A stretch of DNA of 64,000 bases, from contig FNZT01000003.1 of the NCBI GenBank assembly GCA_900109435.1, positions 496,001-560,000 on the forward strand. The letters run 5' to 3'. The position numbers were made by a program, and so were the translations under genes. This document shows positions 1 to 9,600 of this stretch, piece by piece; within the stretch, counting starts at the first letter, position 1, and the number at the start of each line of letters is the position of its first letter. This DNA is from Ruminococcus sp. YRD2003. Its GTDB lineage: Bacteria; Bacillota; Clostridia; Oscillospirales; Ruminococcaceae. The notes beneath the pieces were generated by a model, which was given only the letters and a program-made list of their open reading frames with translations, had not been told where the DNA came from and did no database searches.

Positions 1-1092
1 TCTGCGGTTGGGGACATTGCTGTGGTCGAGTATCCCGTGCCAGTGCATCTCCGCGCCTGTAGTTGCAGTTCGCCAGCGGAAGTGCAGCACTGTATCCGCT
101 CCGTGAGCAAAAGCCTGCAAAGCGTAGCCTTTTATCTGTCCGGGACGCGGCGCAGGCGACATCGGCATCCAACATCCCGTAGGTCCGCTGAGCTGCTCCA
201 TGACCCAGAAGTGCTTTTCCTTGACGCCTCGCATGAGGTCGAGGTGGAAGGCGTGCGAGTAATACTCGTTCGGGTCAACGGGTATACGTATCGGCGGATA
301 GTTGTCGTAGGAGACGAAGTCCATGAGGTCGAAGAGCTTGTAAAAATCGGGAGTGTTCTCACAGAACCACGTATTTGTAGTTACGGGTATCTTCGTATCT
401 TCGAGCCTTATCGTCATCATGAGGTCTTTGAGATAACCTGCAACGCTGTCGTTGCAGAAGCGGTACCAGTCAAGACACAGCGCGGGATTCTGCCATGCCT
501 TCGGGTAAGCGTTCGGAGGCATTATCTGCTCAAAGGAGCTGTATTCGCCGCTCCATACGCTCGTACCGAATGCCTTGTTCACGCCGTCGAGGTCATTGTA
601 CTTATCTTTGAGCCAGTCGCGGAACTGTGCCTTGCAGACATCGCAGGTGCAGCTGTAAGCTTCGAGCTCGTTATCTATCTGCCACGCAGCCACTGCGGGA
701 TTGCCCGAATAATGACGTATCATCTGCTCGGTTATACGTTTTGCATAGAAGCGCAGAGTGGGATTGTTGATACAGCGGTGAGCGCGTATACCCGTCTGGA
801 TGCGCTTGCCGTCGATCCCGACACGTACTATCTCGGGGTGAGCCTCATACAGCCAAAGCGGAGGACAGTTGGTAGGTGTGCAGAGCACCGTACCTATCGC
901 ATAGCGCGAGAATATCCTGATAACGTCGTCGAGCCATGTAAAGTCGAACTCGCCGTCGCGGGGTTCGAGCTTCGACCATGCAAATTCGGCAACTCGAATG
1001 AGCTTGACTCCTGTTCTCGCCATAGTCTCGGCGTCCTTTTCCCACATATCTCTATCCCACTGTTCGGGGTAGTAATCAACACCAATTTTCAT
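1..1092 (-). CDS. GH42 family beta-galactosidase, 3' end cut off by window
   Basis: Glycoside hydrolase family 42 enzyme expected to release galactose from beta-galactosides. The protein starts MKIGVDYYPEQW, the usual GH42 opening, and 364 codons are visible before the window edge. The acid/base glutamate is E142 in AAWQIDNELE, and the nucleophile is probably E299 in FWVMEQLSG. Cysteines near 108, 148, 150 and 153 match the zinc-binding set of some GH42 enzymes. ATG at 1092 follows AGGAGGGA. It lies 18 bp after the histidine phosphatase and is probably the last visible gene of that operon. No signal peptide, so it should act in the cytoplasm on imported oligosaccharides. The trimerisation and C-terminal domains lie outside the window. 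Confidence 0.9.
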   Translation of the reverse strand, partial: MKIGVDYYPEQWDRDMWEKDAETMARTGVKLIRVAEFAWSKLEPRDGEFDFTWLDDVIRIFSRYAIGTVLCTPTNCPPLWLYEAHPEIVRVGIDGKRIQTGIRAHRCINNPTLRFYAKRITEQMIRHYSGNPAVAAWQIDNELEAYSCTCDVCKAQFRDWLKDKYNDLDGVNKAFGTSVWSGEYSSFEQIMPPNAYPKAWQNPALCLDWYRFCNDSVAGYLKDLMMTIRLEDTKIPVTTNTWFCENTPDFYKLFDLMDFVSYDNYPPIRIPVDPNEYYSHAFHLDLMRGVKEKHFWVMEQLSGPTGCWMPMSPAPRPGQIKGYALQAFAHGADTVLHFRWRTATTGAEMHWHGILDHSNVPNRR

Positions 1093-1110
1093 GATGTCCC
1101 TCCTGTTAAA

Positions 1111-1647
1111 TCAAATATTATATCGGATTATCTGACAATTTCCCATGAACCAGCCCGCGAACTGCTCAGCAGTCATATCATTGAAATAGGTCTCGATGAT
1201 ACGGCATACTCCACCGTGGCTGACTATCAGCACATTTCTGCCGTTGTACTCAGCGATGATGTCGTCGAGTGCAGAGTAGACCCTGTGTGCGAGCTGCATG
1301 ACAGACTCGCCTGTTTTCCCCATTCTTACGCCGAAATCGAGTTTAGTTTCTGCAAATCCCTCGGTATAGCGAGACTTGCCCTCGAACTCTCCGTAATCCC
1401 ACTCACGCAGCCGCTCATCGGTGACGATCCGAAGTCCGCACCGCTCGGCAACCGCGCTCGCGGTGGTCTGAGCCCTCAGCAACGGAGAGGCAATGATAAT
1501 GTCCACATCCCCGAGCTTTTCGACCTCCTCCGCAAGTCCCCGTGCCTGCGCAAGACCTGTCTCATTAAGCGGCAGGTCTGTCGTACCGAGAATGATGTCA
1601 AGCCTGTTGTATTCCGTCTGACCGTGGCGGGTGGAGTAGATCTTCAT
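1111..1647 (-). CDS. Histidine phosphatase family protein (phosphoglycerate mutase-like)
   Basis: A 178-residue member of the histidine phosphatase superfamily. The phosphohistidine motif RHG is at residues 7-9, a second catalytic histidine is H144 in VSHGG, and an acidic residue lies in the REWDYGEFEG stretch (81-90). The length fits the short cobC/GpmB-like branch, so alpha-ribazole phosphatase or a general phosphatase are both possible; no cobalamin genes are nearby, so the substrate stays open. Its start overlaps the recN stop by 4 bp (ATGA), indicating translational coupling at the end of the housekeeping operon. Confidence 0.85.
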   Translation of the reverse strand: MKIYSTRHGQTEYNRLDIILGTTDLPLNETGLAQARGLAEEVEKLGDVDIIIASPLLRAQTTASAVAERCGLRIVTDERLREWDYGEFEGKSRYTEGFAETKLDFGVRMGKTGESVMQLAHRVYSALDDIIAEYNGRNVLIVSHGGVCRIIETYFNDMTAEQFAGWFMGNCQIIRYNI

Positions 1648-3305
1648 ATTTCCGCCGCCCTTCTTATCTCAGCCTCGGCGTTCTCGAGCATGAGAGCGCT
1701 GGGCTGGTCGCCGCCCATAATACGTGCGATTTCGGCTATCCTTCCGTCGAGTTCAAGATGTGTCACACTTGTCTCGGTGCGGTCGCCGACGACGTTCTTT
1801 TCGATCATGAGGTGGTCGTCCGCCATGACCGCTATCTGCGACAGATGCGTCACGCAGATGACCTGTCTGACCTTGCCTATCTGACGGAGCTTTATGCCTA
1901 TTTTTTGCGCCGCCTTGCCGCTGACTCCCGTATCTATCTCGTCGAATATCATCGTCGGGATGCTGTCCTTGTCGGCGATGACACTTTTGAGCGCAAGCAT
2001 TATACGCGAGAGCTCGCCCCCCGAAGCTATCTTCGATATCGGCTTTGGCTCCTCGCCCTTGTTTGCAGAAATTAGGAACTCTGCGCTGTCCATGCCGTTG
2101 ACCGTCAGCTTGCCTTTTTCGTGGCGGACTTTGATGATGACGCCCTCCATATTGAGGAACGAGAGCTCCGCAGTCACGCGCTCCGTGAAGCGAGCCGCGA
2201 CCTCCTCGCGGTAGTTGTACAATGCCTTCGCCTGTTCTGTAACTTCGTGCAGGAGCTGTTCGCGCTCCCTGACAAGCTCGGCTATCTCGTCGCCGCAGCC
2301 GTCAAGTGCGGACATCTCTGCGCAAGCATCATCGTAGAGCTTGACGAGCCCTTCGCAGTCGGTCGCGTACTTTCGCTTGAGCTTGTTTATCACGCCGAGA
2401 CGCTCGGCTGTCTCATCGAGGCGCTGCCCGTCGAGCTCTATCTTTCCTGCGGCGTGCTCGAGCTCGGAGGCAATGTCCGCAAGCTCTATCTCCGCCGCCG
2501 AGAGTCTCTCATAAAGCGGTGCAAGGCTCTTGTTGATCTCCGTAAAACCCGAGAGCTCACCCTCTGCGGAGGCAAGAAGCTCATTGGCAGCTCCCTCGCC
2601 TGTTATCGCCGATATTGCGTTATTTATGGCAATCATCGTCTTCTCGGAATCCTTGGCAGCCTGATACTCTCGCTCAAGTTCATCGTCCTCGCCCGCGGTG
2701 AGTCCAAGCTCACCGATATCGTCGATGATCTCATTCAGTGTACGGCTGCGCTCAAGGCGTGACTGCTCCTTCTTCTTCAGTTCACCGAGTGTGCGCGCGG
2801 TCTGCTGAAGCTTGCGGAAGCTCGCTCTGTACGCCGAAAGCAGTGAGTTATCTCCGCCGAAGTCGTCGAGTATCTGCAAATGCCTCTCGCTGTCGAGCAG
2901 TATCTGATTATCATGCTGCCCATGAATATTTATCAGCAGCGAACCTATCTCCCTCAGCAGCCCCACGGAAGCGGTACGGTCGTTGATACGCGCTACGCTT
3001 CCGCCGTCGGAGCTTATCTCGCGCGTGACAGTTATCTCGTCATCATCGTGGTCGAATCCAAGCTCATCGAGCTTCGCCTCTACCTCCGCTGGTAGATGAG
3101 TGAACAGAGCTGTGATTATCGCCTTGTCGCATCCTGTGCGGACTATCTCCTTGCTGCTGCGCTGACCGAGCACGGCATTTATACCGTTGATAAGTATAGA
3201 CTTTCCCGCGCCGGTCTCGCCGGTGAAGATATTCAGCCCGCCGCCGAGCGGTATGACCGCCTCTTTTATGACGGCAAGATTCTTGATATATAATTCCTTC
3301 AACAT
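1644..3305 (-). CDS. recN: DNA repair protein RecN
   Basis: SMC-like ATPase of recombinational double-strand break repair. The Walker A motif is at residues 29-36 (GETGAGKS), the ABC signature ASGGELS at about 427 and Walker B MIFDEID at about 452. Long charged coiled-coil stretches lie between, as in RecN. The length of 553 is normal. It follows argR by 12 bp and overlaps the next gene. The argR-recN pairing next to nadK, tlyA and dxs is widespread in Clostridia and supports the assignment. The protein is cytoplasmic and nucleoid-associated. Confidence 0.97.
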   Translation of the reverse strand: MLKELYIKNLAVIKEAVIPLGGGLNIFTGETGAGKSILINGINAVLGQRSSKEIVRTGCDKAIITALFTHLPAEVEAKLDELGFDHDDDEITVTREISSDGGSVARINDRTASVGLLREIGSLLINIHGQHDNQILLDSERHLQILDDFGGDNSLLSAYRASFRKLQQTARTLGELKKKEQSRLERSRTLNEIIDDIGELGLTAGEDDELEREYQAAKDSEKTMIAINNAISAITGEGAANELLASAEGELSGFTEINKSLAPLYERLSAAEIELADIASELEHAAGKIELDGQRLDETAERLGVINKLKRKYATDCEGLVKLYDDACAEMSALDGCGDEIAELVREREQLLHEVTEQAKALYNYREEVAARFTERVTAELSFLNMEGVIIKVRHEKGKLTVNGMDSAEFLISANKGEEPKPISKIASGGELSRIMLALKSVIADKDSIPTMIFDEIDTGVSGKAAQKIGIKLRQIGKVRQVICVTHLSQIAVMADDHLMIEKNVVGDRTETSVTHLELDGRIAEIARIMGGDQPSALMLENAEAEIRRAAEI

Positions 3306-3317
3306 CTGAGTGCTACA

Positions 3318-3761
3318 CTACCTTCCGGGGAAAACCTCGCTCTTGAATTTCTTGCACAGCTTCTTCGCGTCGGACTCTGTCCGAACAAGAATGAATATCG
3401 TATCGTCGCCCGCTATAGTTCCGACTATACCTTCATGGTTTACGGAGTCGATAGCGGCGCAGGTGCCCTGAGCCATTCCCGCGCGGCACTTCAGGACTAT
3501 CGTATTCATAGCGTAGTCGACCGACACGACCGACTCCGAGAAAATGCTCTTCTCCGCAACTGCCGCCGCAGGGAGCGTGTACCTGTATATTCCGTTCTCG
3601 TCGCGCTGCTTCACGAGCGAGAGTTGTTGGATATCGCGTGAGAGGGTCGCCTGAGTGGTCTTTATCCCCTTCTCCGCGAGGTACTGTATCAGCATCTCTT
3701 GCGTAGTTACAGGCTTTTCACCTATTATTTCAAGTATGATATCATGTCTGCGGTTCTTCAT
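3318..3761 (-). CDS. argR: Arginine repressor ArgR
   Basis: Arginine-responsive transcription regulator of 147 residues. The N-terminal winged helix (about 1-70) includes TTQATLSRDI, the recognition-helix signature of ArgR/AhrC. The C-terminal half contains GTIAGDDT, the arginine-binding and hexamerisation core. ATG at 3761 follows GGAG at six bases. It lies between nadK (18 bp upstream) and recN. No arginine biosynthesis genes are in the window, so its targets are elsewhere. Some ArgR paralogues regulate arginine catabolism instead, which sequence alone cannot settle. Confidence 0.95.
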   Translation of the reverse strand: MKNRRHDIILEIIGEKPVTTQEMLIQYLAEKGIKTTQATLSRDIQQLSLVKQRDENGIYRYTLPAAAVAEKSIFSESVVSVDYAMNTIVLKCRAGMAQGTCAAIDSVNHEGIVGTIAGDDTIFILVRTESDAKKLCKKFKSEVFPGR

Positions 3762-3779
3762 AAAAATCTCCGTTATTGT

Positions 3780-4628
3780 CTATTTCAGAGGTCGGCAGAG
3801 CTTCCTGCACAATGATTCGTGGAAGGAGTTGCCGATGAGGTCAACGAATCTCAGCGTATTTCGTCCGCGCATTATCTCTATGGATTCACCGTCGCCGAGC
3901 TGTTTTTTTATCTCACCGTCAACGCTTACCACCAACCTGTCGCTGGATGTTCTGTCCGTGAGCGTCAGCCTCCTGTCCTTGGAAAAAAGAGTCGCACGTG
4001 AAAAGAGTGAATGCGGACATATCAGCGTCATTTCGATGCATTCGAGGTCCGGCTCGATAACCGGTCCCCCTGCCGAAAGAGCATATGCAGTCGAGCCCGA
4101 TGGGGTACTGAAGAGCACTCCGTCCGCGCGGTATCTGCCGATGAGATAGCCGTCCGAACAGACGTCAAAATCGCTTATCCTGAACCCTGCCGAGCGTGCT
4201 GAGACCTCATTCAGAGCCGTATAGGTATGGTCGCCGTCCTCGCCGTGAGTAACGACATCAATGGTCATGCGCTCGGAAACAGTGTACTCGCCTGTAGTTA
4301 GGAGAGCAAGCTTGTCGAGCTGGTCAGCCTCAAGTCCTGCCATGAAGCCGAGCGTACCGGTGTTTATTCCGAGCATTTTCGTATCCGTACCCATAAGATG
4401 CTTTGCACACCGAAGGATCGTACCGTCACCGCCGATAGCGATGACAATGTCGGCAGTGTGCGCGGATGTGCCAATGTCCTCGAAGGTGACGCGCTTGTCC
4501 TTGAAATCATCACGGAATTTACCGCTGACACAGACCTCAATACCCGCCCTGTCAAGGACATCGCAGGTCTCACGCGCACAGCTGAGCGCATTTTTCTTTT
4601 GAAAGTTCGGATACAGTACGGCTTTCAT
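3780..4628 (-). CDS. nadK: NAD kinase
   Basis: ATP-dependent (or polyphosphate-dependent) NAD kinase producing NADP. The diagnostic GGDGT motif is at residues 66-70, followed later by the conserved ALNEV motif. 282 residues is the normal length. The frame stays open to a TTG at 4640 touching the tlyA stop, but ATG at 4628 has GGAGG at good spacing and begins MKAVLYPN, so it was chosen. Cytoplasmic. Part of the tlyA-nadK-argR-recN string. Confidence 0.96.
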   Translation of the reverse strand: MKAVLYPNFQKKNALSCARETCDVLDRAGIEVCVSGKFRDDFKDKRVTFEDIGTSAHTADIVIAIGGDGTILRCAKHLMGTDTKMLGINTGTLGFMAGLEADQLDKLALLTTGEYTVSERMTIDVVTHGEDGDHTYTALNEVSARSAGFRISDFDVCSDGYLIGRYRADGVLFSTPSGSTAYALSAGGPVIEPDLECIEMTLICPHSLFSRATLFSKDRRLTLTDRTSSDRLVVSVDGEIKKQLGDGESIEIMRGRNTLRFVDLIGNSFHESLCRKLCRPLK

Positions 4629-4640
4629 TTTTTCCTCCAA

Positions 4641-5426
4641 TCAAAGGGCGGTGAACGCCTCGTTCACCGTTTTTTTATAGTCGCAAAACGACGGAGTCTC
4701 TGCTATTTTTCTGAGTTCCAACAAATATTCTATATTTCCGCTCCCACCGCGGACGGGCGAAAACGTACAGCTCACGGGTACAAATCCCATGAGCCTTGCA
4801 AAGCTGTCTATCTCGCTGAGTATACGTTCGTGGACTTTCCTGTCCCGTACCACGCCGTGCTTGCCGATGTCGCTCCTGCCTGCCTCAAACTGTGGCTTCA
4901 CGAGTACGGCGGCAGTGCCGTCCTCACGCAGAAGCTCATACATCTTCGGCAGTATCTTCGTCAGCGAGATGAACGACACATCTGCGCTGATGAAGTCCGC
5001 GCTCCCGCCTATCTCTTCGGGAGATACCTCGCGGATATCAGTTCCCTCCATATTGACTACGCGGCTGTCCTGTCTGAGCGAGTCCGCAAGCTGTCCGTGC
5101 CCGACGTCGACAGCGTACACCTCAGCGGCACCGTGCATGAGCATATACTCAGTGAATCCGCCTGTCGATGCGCCGATATCGAGGCAGACCTTTCCTGTGA
5201 AATCAAGCCCGAAAGCCTGCGCCGCCTTTTCGAGCTTCAGCGCACCTCTGCCGACGTAGATCTCCTGCTCCGAGGACTCGATAACGTCTGCGGGAGCCAC
5301 TTCATCCGAGGCTTTTTTTGCAGTCCGACTGTTGACGGTAACTGCGCCAGCCTTTATCATTTCTTTTGCACGTTCGCGGCTCCTTGCGATGCCGCGTGAA
5401 ACGAGCTCGGAATCAAGCCTTGCCAT
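4641..5426 (-). CDS. tlyA: TlyA family rRNA (cytidine-2'-O)-methyltransferase
   Basis: S4 RNA-binding domain (about residues 1-60) followed by an FtsJ-like Rossmann methyltransferase with the SAM-binding stretch LDIGASTGGF. TlyA proteins 2'-O-methylate cytidines of 16S and/or 23S rRNA; some were first described as haemolysins. ATG at 5426 has AGGAG eight bases upstream and begins MARLDSELV; an upstream in-frame start at 5450 was rejected because it lies inside dxs without a ribosome site. It overlaps the dxs stop by 14 bp. 261 residues, normal length. Confidence 0.94.
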   Translation of the reverse strand: MARLDSELVSRGIARSRERAKEMIKAGAVTVNSRTAKKASDEVAPADVIESSEQEIYVGRGALKLEKAAQAFGLDFTGKVCLDIGASTGGFTEYMLMHGAAEVYAVDVGHGQLADSLRQDSRVVNMEGTDIREVSPEEIGGSADFISADVSFISLTKILPKMYELLREDGTAAVLVKPQFEAGRSDIGKHGVVRDRKVHERILSEIDSFARLMGFVPVSCTFSPVRGGSGNIEYLLELRKIAETPSFCDYKKTVNEAFTAL

Positions 5427-7308
5427 CTTCCAAGCTCCTGCGACAGACATAGTCTGCCATTTTTTCCGCTGTGAGACCGAGCTTTGCGAGCGCCGACTTC
5501 ACTGACGCCTGTTTGATGAAGCCGTCGGCAGTCACGCGGCTGTAATCACCGACGTAGCGAGCCTCCATAAGGAGATCACCGAACAGAGCGGAAATACCTC
5601 CCTGCCGCTCAGCCTCCTCGAAGAAGACGATACGCCTGTACTGCTTTATCTCGCCGATAACGTCGTGTGGAACGGGAAATATCTTTGTCAGCTTGAGGAT
5701 ATCGCAGTTGATACCTCTCTCCGTGAGCAGGCTCTGAGCCTTGTAAGCCTCGTTATACAGCCTGCCGTAGGTTATGATGAGGGTGTCGCAGTTATCGCCG
5801 CGCATGAAGATATGCTCGGTGCTGATGTAGTCTCTGTTGAAGGAAACGGACTCAGCTCCACGGGGATAACGCACAGCAACAAGCCCCTTGTTTGCGTATA
5901 CAGCCTTCTTCATACAGAGCCTGAGCTCCTCGTAGCATGAAGGCGAATATATCACCGTATTCGGTATTGACGTCAGCATAGCGACGTCAAAAAGTCCCTG
6001 ATGCGTCTCGCCGTCCTCGCCGACTATTCCTGCGCGGTCTACACCGAGAACAACGTGGAGCTTTCCTATCGCCACGTCGTGTATGAGCTGGTCGTATGCG
6101 CGCTGGAGGAAAGTCGAATACACTGCAAATACGGGTATCTGTCCCATTGAGGCGAGTCCGCCCGCAAATGTGACAGCGTGCTGTTCTGCGATACCGACGT
6201 CGTAGAAGCGCTCGGGGAAACGCTTGCAGAAATACTGCAAGCCCGTGCCGTACTTCATCGCCGCAGTTATCGCGCAGATGCGGTCGTCCTGCTCGCCGAG
6301 AGCGACGAGCTCCTTGCCGAAAACTGTTGAGTAGCTGTCGCTTGCCGCGACTTCGGGGTTGCCTGTTTCTATGTCAAATCTGGAAATACCGTGGTACTCT
6401 CCCGGGTTTTTCTCAGCGGGGAGGTAGCCCTTGCCCTTTGTGGTCTTGACGTGTATGAATACGGGCTTGTGGTAGCTCTTTGCCATATGCATGACCTGTT
6501 CGAGCTCCGTGAGGCTGTGACCGTTTATCGGTCCGAGGTAGATAAAGCCCATATCCTCGAACATGGTGCGCTCGAGAATAGTAGACTTTATCGAATCTTT
6601 AGCCGCCTTCATACCTTTTGTCACAGTCTTTCCGACCACGGGTATCTGATTGAGATTTTTCTCGACCCAGCGCTTGGTATCAAGGTATTTTTCTGAATTT
6701 CTCAGTGAAGTTAGGTACTGTCCGAGCGAGCCGACGCTCTTGGAAATAGACATATTGTTATCATTGAGGATAACAATGAGGTTGCTTTCCTGCTTGCAGC
6801 AGCAGTTATTCATCGCCTCATAGAACATACCGCCTGTCATAGCGCCGTCACCGATGACAGCCACGGTATAGTTATCGCGTCCCTGAAGCTTCATAGCCTC
6901 TGCAATGCCGCAGGCAACGGATACAGAGGTGCTGCTGTGACCCGCGATAAACGAATCGTGTACAGATTCCTCGGGCTTCGGGAAACCTGATATTCCGTCT
7001 TCCTGACGAAGCGAGCTTAGCTTGTCCGCACGTCCCGTCAGTATTTTATGAACATACGCCTGATGTCCTACGTCCCATACGATCTTGTCCTCGGGCGAGT
7101 TGAAATTACGATGGATAGCCAAAGTAAGCTCGACCACGCCGAGATTGGAAGCAAGGTGTCCGCCCGTTTTTGATACCGTCGAGATCAGCAGATTGCGGAT
7201 ATCGGAGCACAGATACTTGCATTGCTGGAGCGATAGCTCCTTCAGGTCACTCGGAAGCTTGAGCTCCGAGAGGCTCACCCTGTTTCCGTTGTTTATAAAT
7301 CCGTTCAT
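5413..7308 (-). CDS. dxs: 1-deoxy-D-xylulose-5-phosphate synthase
   Basis: First enzyme of the MEP isoprenoid pathway, condensing pyruvate and glyceraldehyde 3-phosphate with thiamine diphosphate. The TPP motif begins GDGAMTGGMFYEAMNN, and the transketolase-type EQHAVTFAGGLA motif is in the pyrimidine domain. 631 residues, full length. It sits directly after ispA (37 bp), so prenyl precursor supply and chain elongation are co-transcribed. The protein is cytoplasmic. Confidence 0.98.
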   Translation of the reverse strand: MNGFINNGNRVSLSELKLPSDLKELSLQQCKYLCSDIRNLLISTVSKTGGHLASNLGVVELTLAIHRNFNSPEDKIVWDVGHQAYVHKILTGRADKLSSLRQEDGISGFPKPEESVHDSFIAGHSSTSVSVACGIAEAMKLQGRDNYTVAVIGDGAMTGGMFYEAMNNCCCKQESNLIVILNDNNMSISKSVGSLGQYLTSLRNSEKYLDTKRWVEKNLNQIPVVGKTVTKGMKAAKDSIKSTILERTMFEDMGFIYLGPINGHSLTELEQVMHMAKSYHKPVFIHVKTTKGKGYLPAEKNPGEYHGISRFDIETGNPEVAASDSYSTVFGKELVALGEQDDRICAITAAMKYGTGLQYFCKRFPERFYDVGIAEQHAVTFAGGLASMGQIPVFAVYSTFLQRAYDQLIHDVAIGKLHVVLGVDRAGIVGEDGETHQGLFDVAMLTSIPNTVIYSPSCYEELRLCMKKAVYANKGLVAVRYPRGAESVSFNRDYISTEHIFMRGDNCDTLIITYGRLYNEAYKAQSLLTERGINCDILKLTKIFPVPHDVIGEIKQYRRIVFFEEAERQGGISALFGDLLMEARYVGDYSRVTADGFIKQASVKSALAKLGLTAEKMADYVCRRSLEDGKA

Positions 7309-7345
7309 TTTAACTCAGCGGAGCCAGAGCTCCGCAGCTCCTTGT

Positions 7346-8200
7346 TTATTTTGTACGATCAAGCAGATATTCGGTGAGCTCCTTGAGGAACCCGTTATCA
7401 TCTATGTTGTCTATCCACTCGAGGGCCTCGGCTGTTATTTTGTTAGCCATTTCACGTGCCTTATCAATACCGTGGAGAGTAACTATAGACGCAGTATCGG
7501 CAGGCTTGCCCTCCTCAGCATCGAGTATATCGTCGATTATCTGATATGACAGACCGACCCTCAGACCGAATTCAGCAGCTGCTCTGAGGTTCTCGTTGGT
7601 CCCCTCGGCACAGATAGCACCGATAACGCAGGATACAGCGATGAGCTGACCTTTTTTACAGCGGTACATATTCATTATCTCTTCTTCTGTGACGTCATCA
7701 CGCTTGCGGCTCTCAATGTCGATGACCTGCCCGCCTATCATTCCGTCTCTGCCGACAGAGTTAGCGAGCACGGAGATAATGAGGATCTTCTGGTCAGCAG
7801 TGAGCTCGGGGGCGTCGGCGATGACCTCGAACGGAAGCACAGAAAGAGCATCACCTGCAAGGATAGCAAGAGCATCGCCGAACTTCTTGTGGCTTGCCTC
7901 CTTGTCCCTGCGGATATCGTCATTGTCGAGAGCGGGAAGGTCGTCGTGAATGAATGCAGAAGTATGTATCATCTCAACTGCGCACGCGGGAGCAACAGCA
8001 TTATCGATATTGCCTCCGAGAGCCTCGCAGAATGCGTAAACGAGCATAGGTCTGATACGCTTGCCGCCCTTGAGTGAGTAGTTCATCGCGTCGATGAGCT
8101 CCATCTGCGGACGGTTGTCGTTGCTGTAGTTGTTGTACTTTAATATCTTTTCGTCTGTCAGTTTGAGGTATTTCGCCTTTTTTTCTTCAAAGTTACCCAT
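7346..8200 (-). CDS. ispA: Polyprenyl (farnesyl/geranylgeranyl) diphosphate synthase
   Basis: Short-chain trans-prenyl synthase. The first aspartate-rich motif is HDDLPALDNDD and the second is QIIDDILDAEE; GGKRIRPMLVYA is the substrate-binding opening. The xseB-ispA-dxs order is typical for Firmicutes farnesyl diphosphate synthases. ATG at 8200 (MGNFEEKKAKY) overlaps the xseB stop by 8 bp. In-frame ATGs at 8209 and 8230 are possible, but the GGAGG there abuts the 8230 ATG without a spacer. 284 residues with the chosen start. Product chain length cannot be proven from sequence. Confidence 0.92.
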   Translation of the reverse strand: MGNFEEKKAKYLKLTDEKILKYNNYSNDNRPQMELIDAMNYSLKGGKRIRPMLVYAFCEALGGNIDNAVAPACAVEMIHTSAFIHDDLPALDNDDIRRDKEASHKKFGDALAILAGDALSVLPFEVIADAPELTADQKILIISVLANSVGRDGMIGGQVIDIESRKRDDVTEEEIMNMYRCKKGQLIAVSCVIGAICAEGTNENLRAAAEFGLRVGLSYQIIDDILDAEEGKPADTASIVTLHGIDKAREMANKITAEALEWIDNIDDNGFLKELTEYLLDRTK

Positions 8201-8405
8201 TTTTCTCATTCGACGGTGCAGTTCCGTCATCCTCCGTTATTTTTATTTTCGCTTCGTCGAGCTGCTTCCTGCAAACGGCTGAGAGCTTCACTCCCTCTCC
8301 GTACAGCTCGACTGCTTTTTCGAGTGGTATATCGCCTTTTTCAAGCTCAGCAACAATGCCGCCGAGCAATTTCAGATTTTCTTCAAAGCTTGTGTCTTTT
8401 TTCAT
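8193..8405 (-). CDS. xseB: Exodeoxyribonuclease VII small subunit
   Basis: A 70-residue protein with the family core FEENLKLLGGIVAELEKGDI followed by a second helix, the coiled-coil shape of XseB. It partners XseA, encoded 4 bp upstream, in a nuclease degrading single-stranded DNA in both directions. Its stop overlaps the ispA start. The length is normal. Confidence 0.95.
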   Translation of the reverse strand: MKKDTSFEENLKLLGGIVAELEKGDIPLEKAVELYGEGVKLSAVCRKQLDEAKIKITEDDGTAPSNEKNG

Positions 8406-8409
8406 ACAT

Positions 8410-9600
8410 TCACCATTTTTTAGTTAACTGCGCCTCGGCACCGCCGCTGTCGAAACGAAGCGTTACGGTATCTCCCGCGCTGAGCGTTTCCGAGCTCCGT
8501 ACGAGCTCATCACCGCTGTATACGAGCGAATAACCGCGAGCCATCACCTTCAGCGGACTGAGCGCTTCGAGCCGCGCCATCTTCTCGCTGAGCTCTGCAC
8601 CGCGCCTGTCCATGAGCTTTTCAAGCGCCGCTCCGAGCCGTTCTTCACAGCGGTCGAGGTTCTTTTCCGTGAGCACGAGCCTGTTCGCGGGAGACTGTGC
8701 CGTCAGCCTTGCACTGACTGCCGTGAATCTCTCAGCCGACCTGCCGTACAACGACTTTACCGCCTTTTCAGCTCTGCGGACGTACTGCTCTATCGTCTCC
8801 CTGAGCGTCCCTATTTCGGGAGCCGCAAGCTCCGCCGCCGCAGAAGGAGTCGGTGCCCTCATATCCGCTGCAAGGTCACAGACAGTGAAATCTACCTCAT
8901 GACCTACCGCTGATATAACAGGAACTTTGCAGCCGTATACCGTCCTCGCTACCTGCTCTGAATTAAATGCGCTCAGGTCCTCCGCCGAGCCTCCGCCGCG
9001 TCCGACGATTATCACGTCGCAGCCCGCCTGCTCGGCTCTGAGAATACCTCTGCATATTGATTCGGGAGCCCCCTCCCCCTGCACGAGCGCATTGACTGCG
9101 TACAGCTCGCACAGCGGATAGCGGCGCGTCAGCACATTGATGATATCGCGCACAGCCGCGCCACTGAGCGATGTGACCGCGCCTATCTTCTTGGGCATAT
9201 GCGGCAGCGGACGCTTGTGCTCCTCCGAGAAGATGCCTTCTTTTTCGAGCCTGCGCTTCAGCTGTTCGAGCTCAACGCTCGCCTTGCCCGCACCTTCGGG
9301 AATGATATCGTTAGCGTAGAGTTGATAGGCTCCGTCGCGTTCAAACACCGATATGCTTCCCGAAACTACAACGGACATACCGTCCTCGGGAAGAAATCTC
9401 AGCCGAGAAGCAGCCCCCGCGAACATCACTGCTTTAAGCGAGCTCTCGCTGTCCTTGAGCGAGAAGTAACAGTGACCGCTCCTGAAGTGCCTGACGAAGT
9501 TCGATATCTCGCCCTTGACCATAATGCCCTGCAATATCCTGTCGCCTTTGAGCTTAGACCCGATATACCTGTTGACCTGTGTTACCGTTACTACAGGCAT
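8410..9600 (-). CDS. xseA: Exodeoxyribonuclease VII large subunit
   Basis: Catalytic subunit of exonuclease VII. The N-terminal OB fold (about 1-100) carries VKGEISNF and GHCYFSLKD, and the catalytic domain has the VGRGGGSAEDLSAFN and AVGHEVDFT signatures. A coiled-coil C-terminal region follows. 396 residues is near the usual 400-450. It overlaps the preceding TsaD-like gene by 10 bp, so the genes are translationally coupled. Confidence 0.97.
   Translation of the reverse strand: MPVVTVTQVNRYIGSKLKGDRILQGIMVKGEISNFVRHFRSGHCYFSLKDSESSLKAVMFAGAASRLRFLPEDGMSVVVSGSISVFERDGAYQLYANDIIPEGAGKASVELEQLKRRLEKEGIFSEEHKRPLPHMPKKIGAVTSLSGAAVRDIINVLTRRYPLCELYAVNALVQGEGAPESICRGILRAEQAGCDVIIVGRGGGSAEDLSAFNSEQVARTVYGCKVPVISAVGHEVDFTVCDLAADMRAPTPSAAAELAAPEIGTLRETIEQYVRRAEKAVKSLYGRSAERFTAVSARLTAQSPANRLVLTEKNLDRCEERLGAALEKLMDRRGAELSEKMARLEALSPLKVMARGYSLVYSGDELVRSSETLSAGDTVTLRFDSGGAEAQLTKKW

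Noticed and set aside
22-1884. A 620-codon open frame on the plus strand opposite GH42, phosphatase and recN
   Set aside because: No ribosome site, low-complexity arginine/valine-rich product and complete overlap with three well-recognised minus-strand genes. Many similar plus-strand frames here are shadows caused by codon bias.
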